DNA of 59,938 nucleotides from an uncultured Acidobacteriota bacterium (GTDB lineage Bacteria > Acidobacteriota > UBA6911 > CAINFC01), in assembly GCA_903847975.1 (NCBI GenBank), contig CAINFC010000016.1, positions 1 through 59,938 of the forward strand, written 5' to 3'. Below the pieces are notes generated by a model that saw nothing but the letters and a program-made list of their open reading frames with translations, ran no database searches and had not been told where the DNA came from. The translations under genes were made by a program, and so were the position numbers. Below are positions 51,770 to 59,938 of the stretch, one piece after another (within the stretch, counting starts at the first letter, position 1; each line of letters begins with the position of its first letter).

Positions 51770-53109
51770 AGACCGCCCCTGACACGGAAGACGCCCATCC
51801 GGGCCGTAGGATGCCCGGCAGGCGCGCGCGCTCGATCCGATGGTTCCTGGCTCTTTTTCTCCTTACCCTTTCCGGGCCGATCCTGGCAGAAGACAGCTCC
51901 GAGGCGGAAAAGCAACCGCAGGCCCAAAAGGATGCCAACGAATTCCGCTTTCTGCTGCGCAAGCCTCCTTCCCTGCGGTTCGGAAAACTTTTTCGTATCG
52001 ATTTCCGGGCCAAATTCCAGGGAGTGTTCCGGGGCTTTTCGCCACCGGTGACCACCGACGAGGGCCTGTTCGAATTCCGCAGGAAGCGAGTCAGCATCGA
52101 GGGGACCTTCCTGAAGCATTTCGAATACGAGGTGGAATCGGAGCTGCGCAGGGAGGATCACTGGAAGGATGTCAATCTGAACTTCCGGTATTTTCGGAAT
52201 TTCCAGATCAAGGCCGGGAAGTTCAAGCTGCCGTTCGGCATGGAGCAGACCACCGGCACCATGAGTCTCGATTTTGCCTACCGCTCCCTGCTCAGCGACA
52301 ACCTGACCCCATCCCGTGATCGCGGCATCATGGCCCACGGGCGGTTTTGGGAGCGCGGGCTGAATTATGAAGGAGGTATTTTTGTCCGGGACGGGGACAA
52401 TTCTCTTTCCAAGCGCAGCACCGGTGCGGAAAGAACTTTTGCCGGCCGTGTCTCCGGAACGCCGCTGCGGCTGGTTGCGGCACCGGATTATCTGCGGGCC
52501 ATGGAATTCGGTCTGGCCATGACTTCCGGAACAGTACCGGAGGGGCTCAAAGGGCTGCGCGGGCAGACCATCGTCACCAGCGAGGCCTTCTTTCCGGAGT
52601 TCTATGTCCACGGCCAGCGGCGAAGGCTGGGCCTGCAGTGGGACTGGAGCCCGGGCCCCTTTTCCCTGAAAAGCGAGTGGGTCCAATATAACGACCAGCG
52701 CCGCGGCCAGAGCATCCGCGGCACGGATCTGTGCGACCTGATCTCCCGCGGCTGGTATGCCGCCGGCACCTGGGTGATTACCGGCGAGTCCAAAGCCGGC
52801 GGCGTGGAGCCCAAAAAGCCGTTCCTGGAAAAGGGAGGGCTGGGCGCCGTGGAACTGGCCGCCCGGTTCGAGGTGCTACGCTTCGGCAGTTCGGAGCACA
52901 TCGGCCTGGCCTCCCGCAGCCCCCGGGCCGCCAATATACTGGAAAACAGCAACCGCGCCTGGACGGTGGGAATCAACTGGTACCTGAACCGCTGGGTCAA
53001 AATTCAAACCAACGGAATCCGGGAAAAACTGGAAGACCCCCAGCGCAGCCCGATTCCGGGCAAAACCCTTTTTTATACCTGGCTCTGTCATCTGCAGTTC
53101 GTCATGTAA
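51766..53109 (+). CDS. Phosphate-selective porin O/P family outer-membrane protein
   Basis: 447 residues starting at TTG 51766. After a long basic N-terminus there is a signal peptide (IRWFLALFLLTLSGPILAED). The mature part is a beta barrel with alternating strands and Arg/Lys-rich constrictions; FEFRRKRVSIEGTFLKHFEY, IKAGKFKLPFGMEQ and ALYRSLLSD-like FAYRSLLSDNLTPSRDRGIM match the OprO/OprP family. It ends in an aromatic-rich strand but the last residue is Met. OprP-type channels pass phosphate or polyphosphate, though many relatives have other cargo. It is between PLD-like and CotH genes in one operon. Confidence 0.87.
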   Translation: MKTAPDTEDAHPGRRMPGRRARSIRWFLALFLLTLSGPILAEDSSEAEKQPQAQKDANEFRFLLRKPPSLRFGKLFRIDFRAKFQGVFRGFSPPVTTDEGLFEFRRKRVSIEGTFLKHFEYEVESELRREDHWKDVNLNFRYFRNFQIKAGKFKLPFGMEQTTGTMSLDFAYRSLLSDNLTPSRDRGIMAHGRFWERGLNYEGGIFVRDGDNSLSKRSTGAERTFAGRVSGTPLRLVAAPDYLRAMEFGLAMTSGTVPEGLKGLRGQTIVTSEAFFPEFYVHGQRRRLGLQWDWSPGPFSLKSEWVQYNDQRRGQSIRGTDLCDLISRGWYAAGTWVITGESKAGGVEPKKPFLEKGGLGAVELAARFEVLRFGSSEHIGLASRSPRAANILENSNRAWTVGINWYLNRWVKIQTNGIREKLEDPQRSPIPGKTLFYTWLCHLQFVM

Positions 53110-53133
53110 CCGATCCGATTGCGAGGGGTGAGC

Positions 53134-55821
53134 ATGCGTCTTATCGGCAAACTTGTTCCGATTTGTTTTTTGGCCCTTCTGGCCGCCGGGGGCTCCCTCC
53201 GGGCCCAGACCACCGACGATTTTTTCAATCCCGGCGCCCTGCAGGAAATCCGCCTGGAAATCTTTCCGGCCGACTGGCAGAAGCTGAAGGCCAATTTCCT
53301 GGACAATACTTATTACCCCTGCAATCTGCAGTGGAAATACCAGGGAAAATACAAGATCATCGAGAATGTCGGTATCCGCTCCCGGGGAACGGGCAGCCGG
53401 AGCGGAGTCAAGCCGGGCCTGCGGGTCGACTTCAACCGCTACGAAGCGGGCCAGCTGTTCCTGGGCCTGAAATCCTTCGTGCTGCGCAACAACATCCAGG
53501 ACCCTTCCATGCTTCGCGAGCGGATTGCCATGCGCTTTTTCCAGTGGATGGAAATTCCCGGCTCGCGGGAAGCTCACACCCGGCTCTACGTCAACGACGA
53601 GTACATCGGCCTATACTCCATGGTGGAATCCGTGGACAAGGATTTTTTGTCTCGAAATTACGGGGAGAATGACGGCTACCTTTACAAATACGACTACCCG
53701 GTCGACGCCCAGCCTTACTATTTCGGCTACCGCGGCAGCGACCCCGCTCTTTATTCTCCCCTGCCCTTTCAGCCGGAAACCCACGAAACCGATCCGGACC
53801 CCAAGCCGCTGGAGGCGATGATCCGCGTCATCAACCAGGCCACCGACAGCGAATTCCCCACCCGCATCGCCGAATACCTGGATCTGAAATACCTCATGAC
53901 CTATATCGCCATCGAGAACTTCCTGGCCGAGCTGGACGGCTTCCTGGGGGAATGGGGCATGAACAATTACTACCTGTATCGGTTCGAAAAGAAAAACCTG
54001 TCCACGCTCATTCCCTGGGACCGCAGCCTGTCGTTTTCCAACTATTTCACCCACGGCATCTGGCATAATATCAGCAACGTCTCCGCCGACAAGCAGAATG
54101 TTCTGGTCCGCCGCGCCCTGGCCATTCCCGAGTTGCGCAATACGTACCTGGAAACCTTGAACCGCTGCACCCGCATCGCCGGAAAATCGGGACAGTACCT
54201 GGAACAGGAGCTGAACTTCGAATTTAATCAGGTTCGCCAGGCGGCTTATGAGGATCCCAACAAACAGTGCTACGATTCGCAAGGAAATATGAAACCTTGC
54301 ACCAACGCGGATTTTGACGCCTCCATCGAGACCCTCCGGAACTTCATGCGCAACCGCCCGAACTACATCCTGTCGGCGGTTCCCAAGGAGATTACGGCCG
54401 TCAGCCAGCGTCCTTATTCCTTTCCGGACCGCGGCGGGATCTCCATGGAAACCGCCGGCCTGGGTTCCGGGACCACCGTGGGCTACGCGCGAATCCTGCC
54501 GGCCAACGGATCCACCACCCCCGGCGGCCTGGCAATTTTCGGTCTTCGCCAGAACAGCGTACTGGTAACGGAAGCGGGCGTTCCCGCCTCCCCCCTGGTC
54601 CGCGAAGGCCGGATCTATGTGGAAGTGGGCGGGGGCGTAAATACCGGCGTGGCCATCGCCAATCCGAACGCCCAGGCAGCTTCCATTTCCTTCCTGTTCG
54701 TCGACAGCAGTGGAAAAGAAGCGGGATCGGGCACCGTGACGGTACCCGCCAACGGGCAGCTGGCTCGCTTTGTCAACGAGGCCCCCTTCGGCGGCGGGAA
54801 CCTGTCGACCGGCACCCTGACGCTCCGCTCCAGCCTGCCGGTGGGAATCCGCTCGCTGCGCGGGCTGCTCAACGAACGGTCCGAATTCCTGATCACCACC
54901 CTGCCGGTGGCCGAATTGACTGCCTCCGTCGGGGAGATGGTGATCCTGCCGCATTTTGCGGATGGGGGCGGATGGAAAACCCAGGTCATCCTGGTCAATC
55001 CTTCCGAGACGACCATCAGCGGCACCGTTCAGTTCGTAGGCCAGGGGAGCGCATCCGCTGCAGGACGGCCGGTAACCGTGACCATCGGCGGGCAAACGGC
55101 CGACACCTTCAACTACTCCATTCCCCCGGGCAGCTCCCGCGCCCTGCAGACCGCGGGCAGCGCGTCCGAGGTTCTGTCCGGATCGGTCCGGGTGCAACCT
55201 TTCTCGGCCCAGGCTACTCCATCGGTGATGGAAGTTTTTTCCTTCCGCCGCAGCGGCATTACCGTCAGCGAAGCGGGAGTGTCTGCCACCAAAGCCGGGG
55301 CTGCTTTTCGCCTCTATGCCGAGGTTTCCGGGAATCTCCTCGGCGGAGAGGCCGGCGCCATCCAGACCGGATTGGCCATCGCCAATCCGTCGGGCAGCTC
55401 CGCGAACGTCAGCCTGGACCTCACCTATCTTTCCGGTAAATCCACCGGGCTGAAGGCGAGCGTAACCGTCCCGGCCAACGGGCAGGTCGCCCAGTTCCTG
55501 GGGCAGCTTCCCGGCTTCAGTAGCCTTCCGAACTCGTTCCAGGGTATACTTAGAGTGTCGGCTGCCGCCGGTTCCGGGGTTTCCGTGGTTGGTCTCCGGG
55601 GCAGGCAGAACGAACGAGGAGATTTTCTGATTACCACCACGCCGCCAAGCGAGGAAGGGGTCAAAGCCGGCAATAGCGAAATGCTTTTCCCCCAGCTGGC
55701 AGACGGAGGTGGTTATACGACCCAATTGATTCTGTTCAGCGGATCATCCGGTCAATCGGCCGCCGGGGATCTTCGATTTCTTTCACAGGGAGGCCAGCCT
55801 CTGGGTTTGGTATTATGGTAA
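53134..55821 (+). CDS. Secreted CotH-kinase-fold protein with tandem acidobacterial repeat domains
   Basis: 895 residues from the ATG at 53134 (ribosome site GAGGGGTGA). Signal peptide to about residue 24. The CotH kinase-like region spans about 30-410: LEIFPADWQKLKANFLDN, GIRSRGTGSR, ELDGFLGEWGMNNYYLYRFE and LIPWDRSLSFSNYF. The usual WDxD metal motif is WDRS, so one acidic ligand may be missing. The C-terminal half has two copies of a repeat (about 440-650 and 690-890), each with TGVAIANP, VTVPANGQ, NER..FLITT and LPHFADGGG or FPQLADGGG. CotH enzymes phosphorylate secreted proteins on Ser. The stop overlaps the phosphatase start. Confidence 0.9.
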   Translation: MRLIGKLVPICFLALLAAGGSLRAQTTDDFFNPGALQEIRLEIFPADWQKLKANFLDNTYYPCNLQWKYQGKYKIIENVGIRSRGTGSRSGVKPGLRVDFNRYEAGQLFLGLKSFVLRNNIQDPSMLRERIAMRFFQWMEIPGSREAHTRLYVNDEYIGLYSMVESVDKDFLSRNYGENDGYLYKYDYPVDAQPYYFGYRGSDPALYSPLPFQPETHETDPDPKPLEAMIRVINQATDSEFPTRIAEYLDLKYLMTYIAIENFLAELDGFLGEWGMNNYYLYRFEKKNLSTLIPWDRSLSFSNYFTHGIWHNISNVSADKQNVLVRRALAIPELRNTYLETLNRCTRIAGKSGQYLEQELNFEFNQVRQAAYEDPNKQCYDSQGNMKPCTNADFDASIETLRNFMRNRPNYILSAVPKEITAVSQRPYSFPDRGGISMETAGLGSGTTVGYARILPANGSTTPGGLAIFGLRQNSVLVTEAGVPASPLVREGRIYVEVGGGVNTGVAIANPNAQAASISFLFVDSSGKEAGSGTVTVPANGQLARFVNEAPFGGGNLSTGTLTLRSSLPVGIRSLRGLLNERSEFLITTLPVAELTASVGEMVILPHFADGGGWKTQVILVNPSETTISGTVQFVGQGSASAAGRPVTVTIGGQTADTFNYSIPPGSSRALQTAGSASEVLSGSVRVQPFSAQATPSVMEVFSFRRSGITVSEAGVSATKAGAAFRLYAEVSGNLLGGEAGAIQTGLAIANPSGSSANVSLDLTYLSGKSTGLKASVTVPANGQVAQFLGQLPGFSSLPNSFQGILRVSAAAGSGVSVVGLRGRQNERGDFLITTTPPSEEGVKAGNSEMLFPQLADGGGYTTQLILFSGSSGQSAAGDLRFLSQGGQPLGLVLW

Positions 55822-57359
55822 ACAGAAGAGGCTTTCTGAAGAACCTGAGTGCCGGAGGAGCGGGAGCGATTCTTCCTTCCCGCCTGTTCGCGAGTTCGCC
55901 TTCCCGGACCCTGCTGCGTTATCCCTACATTCAGGACGTGCGCGGCACCAGTGCCGTCATCCTTTGGACCACGCTGGAGGATGGTGCCGGCCTGGTCGTA
56001 TTTACGCGGGACGGCAAGGAATATTTCTATGCGCCCGCCAAAAAGCGCTATTTCCCGACGGACGAGACCCGCCTGCCCAATCCTTTCTACCAGTATCGGG
56101 CCGACCTGACCAACCTGTTGCCGGACAGCAACTACCAATGCCAGGTTTTGATGGATGATCTGAACCTGGTCGAAAAGGACGCGGTTTATTTTCATACCAG
56201 GCCGGCCGGACCCTTCCGATTCCTGGCCTACGGGGATTCCGGCATGGGAACCGACGGCCAACTGGAGGTCGCCCGGCTCATGGGCCGCGAGGCGGTGGAC
56301 CTGGTGATTCACACCGGGGATATAGCCTACATGAACGGCACCTATGAGGAGTTTGAAACCCGGCACTTCAAGTACTACTGGGATCAGATGCGCCATGTGC
56401 CCTATTACCCCAGCTTCGGAAATCATGAGTACTACACGGATGGAGGCAATCCGTGTCTGGCAGTGCATGCCGTCCCCTGGGAACTGGTTCCGGAGGAAGA
56501 CCGCGGACGCTACTACTCCTTCGACTGGGGCAACGTTCATTTCATCGCCCTGGATACGAATTTACCTCTGGAAAAGGCCACCACCGACATTCGCACGGGC
56601 AAAATGCTCGACTGGCTGGAAAGCGACCTGCAGAGCACGAGCCAGTTCTGGCGCATCCCGTTTTTTCACCACCCGCCTTTTGCCACCGGGCCGAATGTCA
56701 ACGACCCGCACTCCATCCTGGTCCGGCGCTCCGTTGTTCCCATCCTGGACCGGCATGAGGTGGAAGCGGTTTTCGACGGACACGAGCACAGCTACCAGCG
56801 CAGCCGGCCGATCCGCAACAATTCCTTGGCCGATGCCGGGGTCGGAACCGTCTATATCACCACCGGGGGCGGAGGCGCCTGGCTTTACCGTGTGGATCCC
56901 TCTGCCCTGCTGGCCACAGGAGAGTCCTGTTACCACTATGTGCGAGCCGAAGTCAACGGCTATTGCATGACCCTGGAGACCATCCGCTCTGACGGCAAAA
57001 TCATCGACCGCGCGGTTCTGGAACCCAAGCCCACCCTTTCTTCAATCACCCGTCTCTCTTCCCTTTCCTCCGAGCCCAATGCCGCCTCGGAACTCGGCGA
57101 CCCGATCCGCATCCACGGCAGACACCTGGCTGCCATGGAATCCGCAGCTACGGCCGCTCCTCTTCCAACCCGGCTCTCGGAGGTGGTGGTGGATAGGAAG
57201 GGACAGGCCTTGGGCCTGTGGAAGGTATCCAGCCGGGAAATCATCGCCGTTCTGCCTTTCGGCACCACCGGAGATGTGGAAATCCGGGTGACCACACCGA
57301 ACGGATCCGCCACAGCGGTTGTGGAAATTCCTCGAAGACCCGGGACCCGGCGCCGCTAA
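55815..57359 (+). CDS. Tat-exported purple-acid-type metallophosphatase with TIG-like C-terminus
   Basis: 514 residues. Tat signal NRRGFLKNLSAGGAGAILPS. An N-terminal fibronectin-like domain (about 35-130) is followed by a metallophosphoesterase: FLAYGDSGMG, VIHTGDIAYMNG, PSFGNHEYYTD, FFHHPPFATG, DGHEHSYQRSRP, all metal ligands present. Residues about 430-505 form a TIG/IPT-like domain (DPIRIHGRHLA, IIAVLPFGTTGDVEIRVTTP). Purple acid phosphatases hydrolyse phosphomonoesters. The ATG overlaps the CotH stop, so the two are coupled and could act as opposing kinase and phosphatase outside the cell. Confidence 0.9.
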   Translation: MVNRRGFLKNLSAGGAGAILPSRLFASSPSRTLLRYPYIQDVRGTSAVILWTTLEDGAGLVVFTRDGKEYFYAPAKKRYFPTDETRLPNPFYQYRADLTNLLPDSNYQCQVLMDDLNLVEKDAVYFHTRPAGPFRFLAYGDSGMGTDGQLEVARLMGREAVDLVIHTGDIAYMNGTYEEFETRHFKYYWDQMRHVPYYPSFGNHEYYTDGGNPCLAVHAVPWELVPEEDRGRYYSFDWGNVHFIALDTNLPLEKATTDIRTGKMLDWLESDLQSTSQFWRIPFFHHPPFATGPNVNDPHSILVRRSVVPILDRHEVEAVFDGHEHSYQRSRPIRNNSLADAGVGTVYITTGGGGAWLYRVDPSALLATGESCYHYVRAEVNGYCMTLETIRSDGKIIDRAVLEPKPTLSSITRLSSLSSEPNAASELGDPIRIHGRHLAAMESAATAAPLPTRLSEVVVDRKGQALGLWKVSSREIIAVLPFGTTGDVEIRVTTPNGSATAVVEIPRRPGTRRR

Positions 57360-57382
57360 TCCCGCCGCTCCCTATCTCCGGA

Positions 57383-57988
57383 TCAGGCAGGCAACCGGGC
57401 CGGAAGCCGCGACGGAATCTTTCGGCAGACCCCTTGCGCCTCCTTTTCCACCAGGTAGGAAATAACTTTTTGCTGCAGATCTTTGCGGGTTCCGCTGCAG
57501 GAGTTCTTGCCAACCATCAGGCCGCCAAACTCCACGAATCCGTCCATGACCTTGATCTTGATCTTGGCGGCGGTGTCCCGGGACTCACGAATGCGGTAGG
57601 TGCGGGCGGCGGCAGGAGCGAAGCGGAACAGCGATTTCAGCCAGGGTGCCGGCAGGCCGGCGGCTTGCCCGAACGCCATGGCCGTTTCGATATAAGGCGC
57701 AGCAATGACAAATTGGCCCTCGCTGAGCGCCGGCCGGATCTGCCACTGCAGCCGAAAGGAGAGGTCGGCGGCATAAAGGAGCAGCAGCGTGCGGGGGGAG
57801 GGAGCCTGCAGGGGATCGGCCCCCAGGCTCAGCTCGTAAAAAAGGCTGGAGGCATCCCAGGCGCTGATCCCGCCGCCGGCCTTGCGGCAAAAGTGATTTT
57901 TCAGCCGCTCGGCGCTTTCCTGCAAAGCGCGGCCGGAGCAGCCTTCCACAGCGATCAGTTGGCCGGCCGGAAGAAGATCAGCGGGCAC
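57383..57988 (-). CDS. Degenerate thymidylate-kinase-like protein
   Basis: About 201 residues from the GTG at 57988 (GGAGAAG ribosome site); an ATG at 58006 is possible. The fold follows thymidylate kinase: IAVEGCSGRALQESAERL where the P-loop FEGxDGSGKST should be, LLLLYAADLSFRLQWQIRPA for the TMP-site helix, and FVIAAPYIETAMAFGQAAGL where the DRY motif should be. P-loop Lys and catalytic Asp-Arg are gone. It overlaps the intact kinase-like gene and is probably its non-catalytic partner. Confidence 0.7.
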   Translation of the reverse strand: MPADLLPAGQLIAVEGCSGRALQESAERLKNHFCRKAGGGISAWDASSLFYELSLGADPLQAPSPRTLLLLYAADLSFRLQWQIRPALSEGQFVIAAPYIETAMAFGQAAGLPAPWLKSLFRFAPAAARTYRIRESRDTAAKIKIKVMDGFVEFGGLMVGKNSCSGTRKDLQQKVISYLVEKEAQGVCRKIPSRLPARLPA

Positions 57989-58778
57989 GGGGCTTCTCCA
58001 GGACATGCGGATTGTTGCGCAGCCAATCGGAAACCGCCTCTTCGTTCCACTCCGCCCAGGGCCGGCGCTGGCATTGGCGGAAAAGCAACCGGATGCTCTG
58101 GTGCTGCTCGTAGATGGTTTTTTCGGCGTTCACCGAAACGAACTGGAAAATAGTGTTCAGCGCCTCGTATTCCCGGAGAACCCGCTGGATGAAGTGGGTA
58201 TAGCTGGTGATGGGATCCTCCAGATTGGTGATGTCCTGGCCGGCTTCGTAAAACTTGGGAGAGCGGGTGGCAAACATCCGCTTGGTGGATGTTTCCGCGG
58301 AAACCGAAAAATAAAAGACCAGGTCCGGCCACAGAATCGGCGAATAGGTATTCAGCAGCCAGTTCAGAGGCATGCCGCGGGCCCCGTCGCGGGCCAGGGC
58401 GGTAAAAAACCAGCGGTCGGCAATGACCGTCTTTCCGGCCCAGAGGGCCGGAAGCACCACGGTTTCCATGCGGTGGCGCAAATCGGCGGCATGCAGCAGG
58501 GAAAACTCCTCCGGGCGCAGGGAGTGGGCGGCCTTGCGCGCTTTGATCAGCGGCTTGATCAGCGGAGAGGAGTTCCACTTGGTGGAAACCACTGGGTAGC
58601 CGGCGGCTTTCAGCCATTCGCGGAACAGCTTGCGCTGCGTGGATTTTCCGGATCCGTCCAGCCCTTCGAAGGTGATCAGCAGTCCACGCCTGGCTTCCTG
58701 CCGGCGTATCACCTCCAGCATGGCTTCCGAACAGCCCGTGCTCCGGGCTTTCTTCTTCTTTTTTTCTTTGCCCTTCAA
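57978..58778 (-). CDS. Thymidylate-kinase-like nucleotide kinase
   Basis: About 266 residues from the TTG at 58778, which has a GGAGAGG ribosome site; the frame runs to 58814. After a Lys-rich tail come the P-loop LLITFEGLDGSGKSTQRKLF, helix FSLLHAADLRHRMETVVLPA, and DRW in KTVIADRWFFTALARDG (DRY in classical Tmk). A LID-like region (RSPKFYEAGQDITNLE) and a 60-residue C-terminal extension follow. Classical Tmk makes dTDP from dTMP and is about 210 residues, so this longer form may use another substrate or act with the degenerate paralogue whose gene overlaps its 3' end. Confidence 0.82.
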   Translation of the reverse strand: MKGKEKKKKKARSTGCSEAMLEVIRRQEARRGLLITFEGLDGSGKSTQRKLFREWLKAAGYPVVSTKWNSSPLIKPLIKARKAAHSLRPEEFSLLHAADLRHRMETVVLPALWAGKTVIADRWFFTALARDGARGMPLNWLLNTYSPILWPDLVFYFSVSAETSTKRMFATRSPKFYEAGQDITNLEDPITSYTHFIQRVLREYEALNTIFQFVSVNAEKTIYEQHQSIRLLFRQCQRRPWAEWNEEAVSDWLRNNPHVLEKPRAR

Positions 58779-58880
58779 GACCTCTCCTGCCTGATTCGTG
58801 CAATTGTAGCACATCTTCCTTTATGAAAAAGAAATCGGAAGGGCCCGCCCAAACGACAGGACCGCTCTGCTCCCCGTTTT

Positions 58881-59759
58881 TTACCGGAGGGGGACGGCAT
58901 GTTCCTGAATATACCGGCTGCGATCCGGATGTCCATCGGGTATACGGTGATCAAGGTAGGTGAAGGGCTCCGCCCAGGCCAGACCGAAGTTTTGCCCCAG
59001 GCTACGGTATTCCTCCAGCAGGAAAAGGCGGATGTAGGCCCGGTTGGCGGTTTCCTCGTCCTCTCCCAGGATCGGCAGGCGCTTTCCTTCCGCGGCCAGC
59101 GAGGCTTTGAACCTGGCTCCTTCGTTTCCGCCCCCTTGCGACTTGCATTCCGCCAGGGAGTCGATCTTCTGCTCCAGGGTGGAGGAGATGTCCACCACCC
59201 GGTTGAAGGGCTGGCCGCGGCGCCCCACAAAATAGTACCTCTCCTGAACGGCATGGGGCGCCAGCCCGGCTTCCGTGTGCTCCGGGTAGTCGTTGCTCAT
59301 GCCGGACATCCAGCAGGCTTCCTCCACCGCCCGCCCCGTGGCCCAGTGGTCCGGATTTTCCTCGCCGTGGCCCCAGGGATTGAAGGTCAGGACGGTGTCC
59401 ACCCGCAGCAGGCGGAAAAGAAACACCAGCCGGGCGCGCAGTTCCTGGGAGGAGATGTTGTTCATCCGGTGGTTGCGGTAATAAAAATCGAAAACCTCGG
59501 AGGCGCCCAGCGTCCGGGCCATGCGGAGGTGTTCCTTTTCGTTGCTGCGGATATTCTCCGCCGGCGTGCCGCCTCCGCACTTTTCGTCATTGGTGGTGCG
59601 GATGATGTATCCGGTATACCCCTCGCGGATCAGCTTGGCGAACGTCCCGCCGCAATAATAAGGAATGTCGTCGAGGTGTGCATGGACCGCCGCCAGAACC
59701 TTTCCCTGGTGCGGCTTCCCCGGCAAATCCCGCTCGATAACCACCTGTTCTTCCGCCAT
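58881..59759 (-). CDS. PIG-L/LmbE-type deacetylase
   Basis: 292 residues, no signal peptide. The zinc-site motif is AAVHAHLDDIPYYCGGTFAK (AHxDD, with Leu for the usual Pro), and the second motif is LTFNPWGHGEENPDHWATGR with the metal His. Members remove acetyl groups from N-acetylglucosamine conjugates and related sugars; the large C-terminal extension (about 190-292) is characteristic of a subset of unknown substrate. It stands alone, with a multi-hairpin repeat upstream. Confidence 0.88.
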   Translation of the reverse strand: MAEEQVVIERDLPGKPHQGKVLAAVHAHLDDIPYYCGGTFAKLIREGYTGYIIRTTNDEKCGGGTPAENIRSNEKEHLRMARTLGASEVFDFYYRNHRMNNISSQELRARLVFLFRLLRVDTVLTFNPWGHGEENPDHWATGRAVEEACWMSGMSNDYPEHTEAGLAPHAVQERYYFVGRRGQPFNRVVDISSTLEQKIDSLAECKSQGGGNEGARFKASLAAEGKRLPILGEDEETANRAYIRLFLLEEYRSLGQNFGLAWAEPFTYLDHRIPDGHPDRSRYIQEHAVPLR

Positions 59760-59804
59760 CTTCTCCCCCTCTGTCGATGAACCGCCGTCAATAACCGCAT
59801 CTCC

Positions 59805-59938
59805 TGCGCAACCCTTTCAGGGTTGGTCCTTGAAAAACCTGCCTACCCGGGGTAGCGCCTGCGGCGCAACCCCGGGCTGTGTTCCGAAGCCCCTTCAGGG
59901 CTTCCCGGAAAGGATTCCCGATCGCAGCCCGGTCGCCC
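59805..59938. repeat. Three-hairpin intergenic repeat, copy 2 (runs to window end)
   Basis: Hairpins CAACCCTTTCAGGGTTG, CCCGGGGT...ACCCCGGG around GCGCCTGCGGCGC, and GAAGCCCCTTCAGGGCTTC follow each other. The layout is that of the element at 7120-7232 in reverse orientation. It lies upstream of the PIG-L gene and continues to the edge. Confidence 0.65.

Noticed and set aside
1-59938. CRISPR array
   Set aside because: No series of regularly spaced direct repeats was seen; the only repeats are hairpin elements and short isolated pairs.

Overview
The window is GC-rich, gene-dense bacterial chromosome. It best fits an acidobacterium of the Solibacter/Bryobacter type. The evidence is the tandem extracellular repeat domain at the C-terminus of the CotH protein (53134-55821), a TIG-like C-terminal domain on a Tat-exported phosphatase, a small secreted protein of a kind common in that phylum (49340-49717), and multi-hairpin palindromic repeats between genes. 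This taxonomic call is inference; there is no rRNA in the window.

Left end, 1-6771: a decaying mosaic. It holds a truncated TetR regulator with an operator-like palindrome, a frameshifted membrane protein, a small exported protein, fragments of a hexuronate transporter, a xylulokinase and a DUF4838 protein, an AT-rich island with one intact nitroreductase gene between integron-like recombination sites and a truncated tyrosine recombinase, and the last codons of a type I restriction subunit followed by an intact YgjP-like metalloprotease. Base composition changes sharply at about 3745 and again near 5640.

7296-24088: a large signal-transduction locus. A chemosensory operon runs cheW, cheR-TPR, cheW, receptor, cheA-REC, single-domain response regulator, cheB, then two hybrid kinases. 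Its composition resembles the Wsp surface-sensing system, but no GGDEF protein is present. A receiver-class III nucleotidyl cyclase is divergent on the left, and a receiver-kinase with a degenerate ATPase domain converges on the right.

24357-34192: an enolase-superfamily enzyme, an MscS channel, then a flagellar filament block (fliC, fliD, fliS, a small coiled-coil protein and a Maf-type flagellin glycosyltransferase) with a near-perfect sigma-28 promoter before fliC. To its right are an unknown gene with a sigma-54-like promoter and an NHL-repeat protein.

34351-49717: housekeeping and signalling genes: an M24-fold protein without metal ligands, a Nudix hydrolase, rdgB, tRNA-Pro(UGG), hypE, a three-gene module (small domain protein, HDOD protein, hybrid kinase with degenerate receiver and HPt domains), rqcH, a GH92 lipoprotein, a 5'-nucleotidase and a YdeI-family protein.

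49966-59938: a co-directional cluster DUF4956 membrane protein, phospholipase-D-like protein, OprP-like porin, CotH-kinase-fold protein and purple-acid-type phosphatase, with overlaps or short gaps, suggesting an envelope phosphate or phosphorylation module. The end holds a tandem pair of thymidylate-kinase-like proteins (one degenerate), a PIG-L deacetylase and another multi-hairpin repeat.
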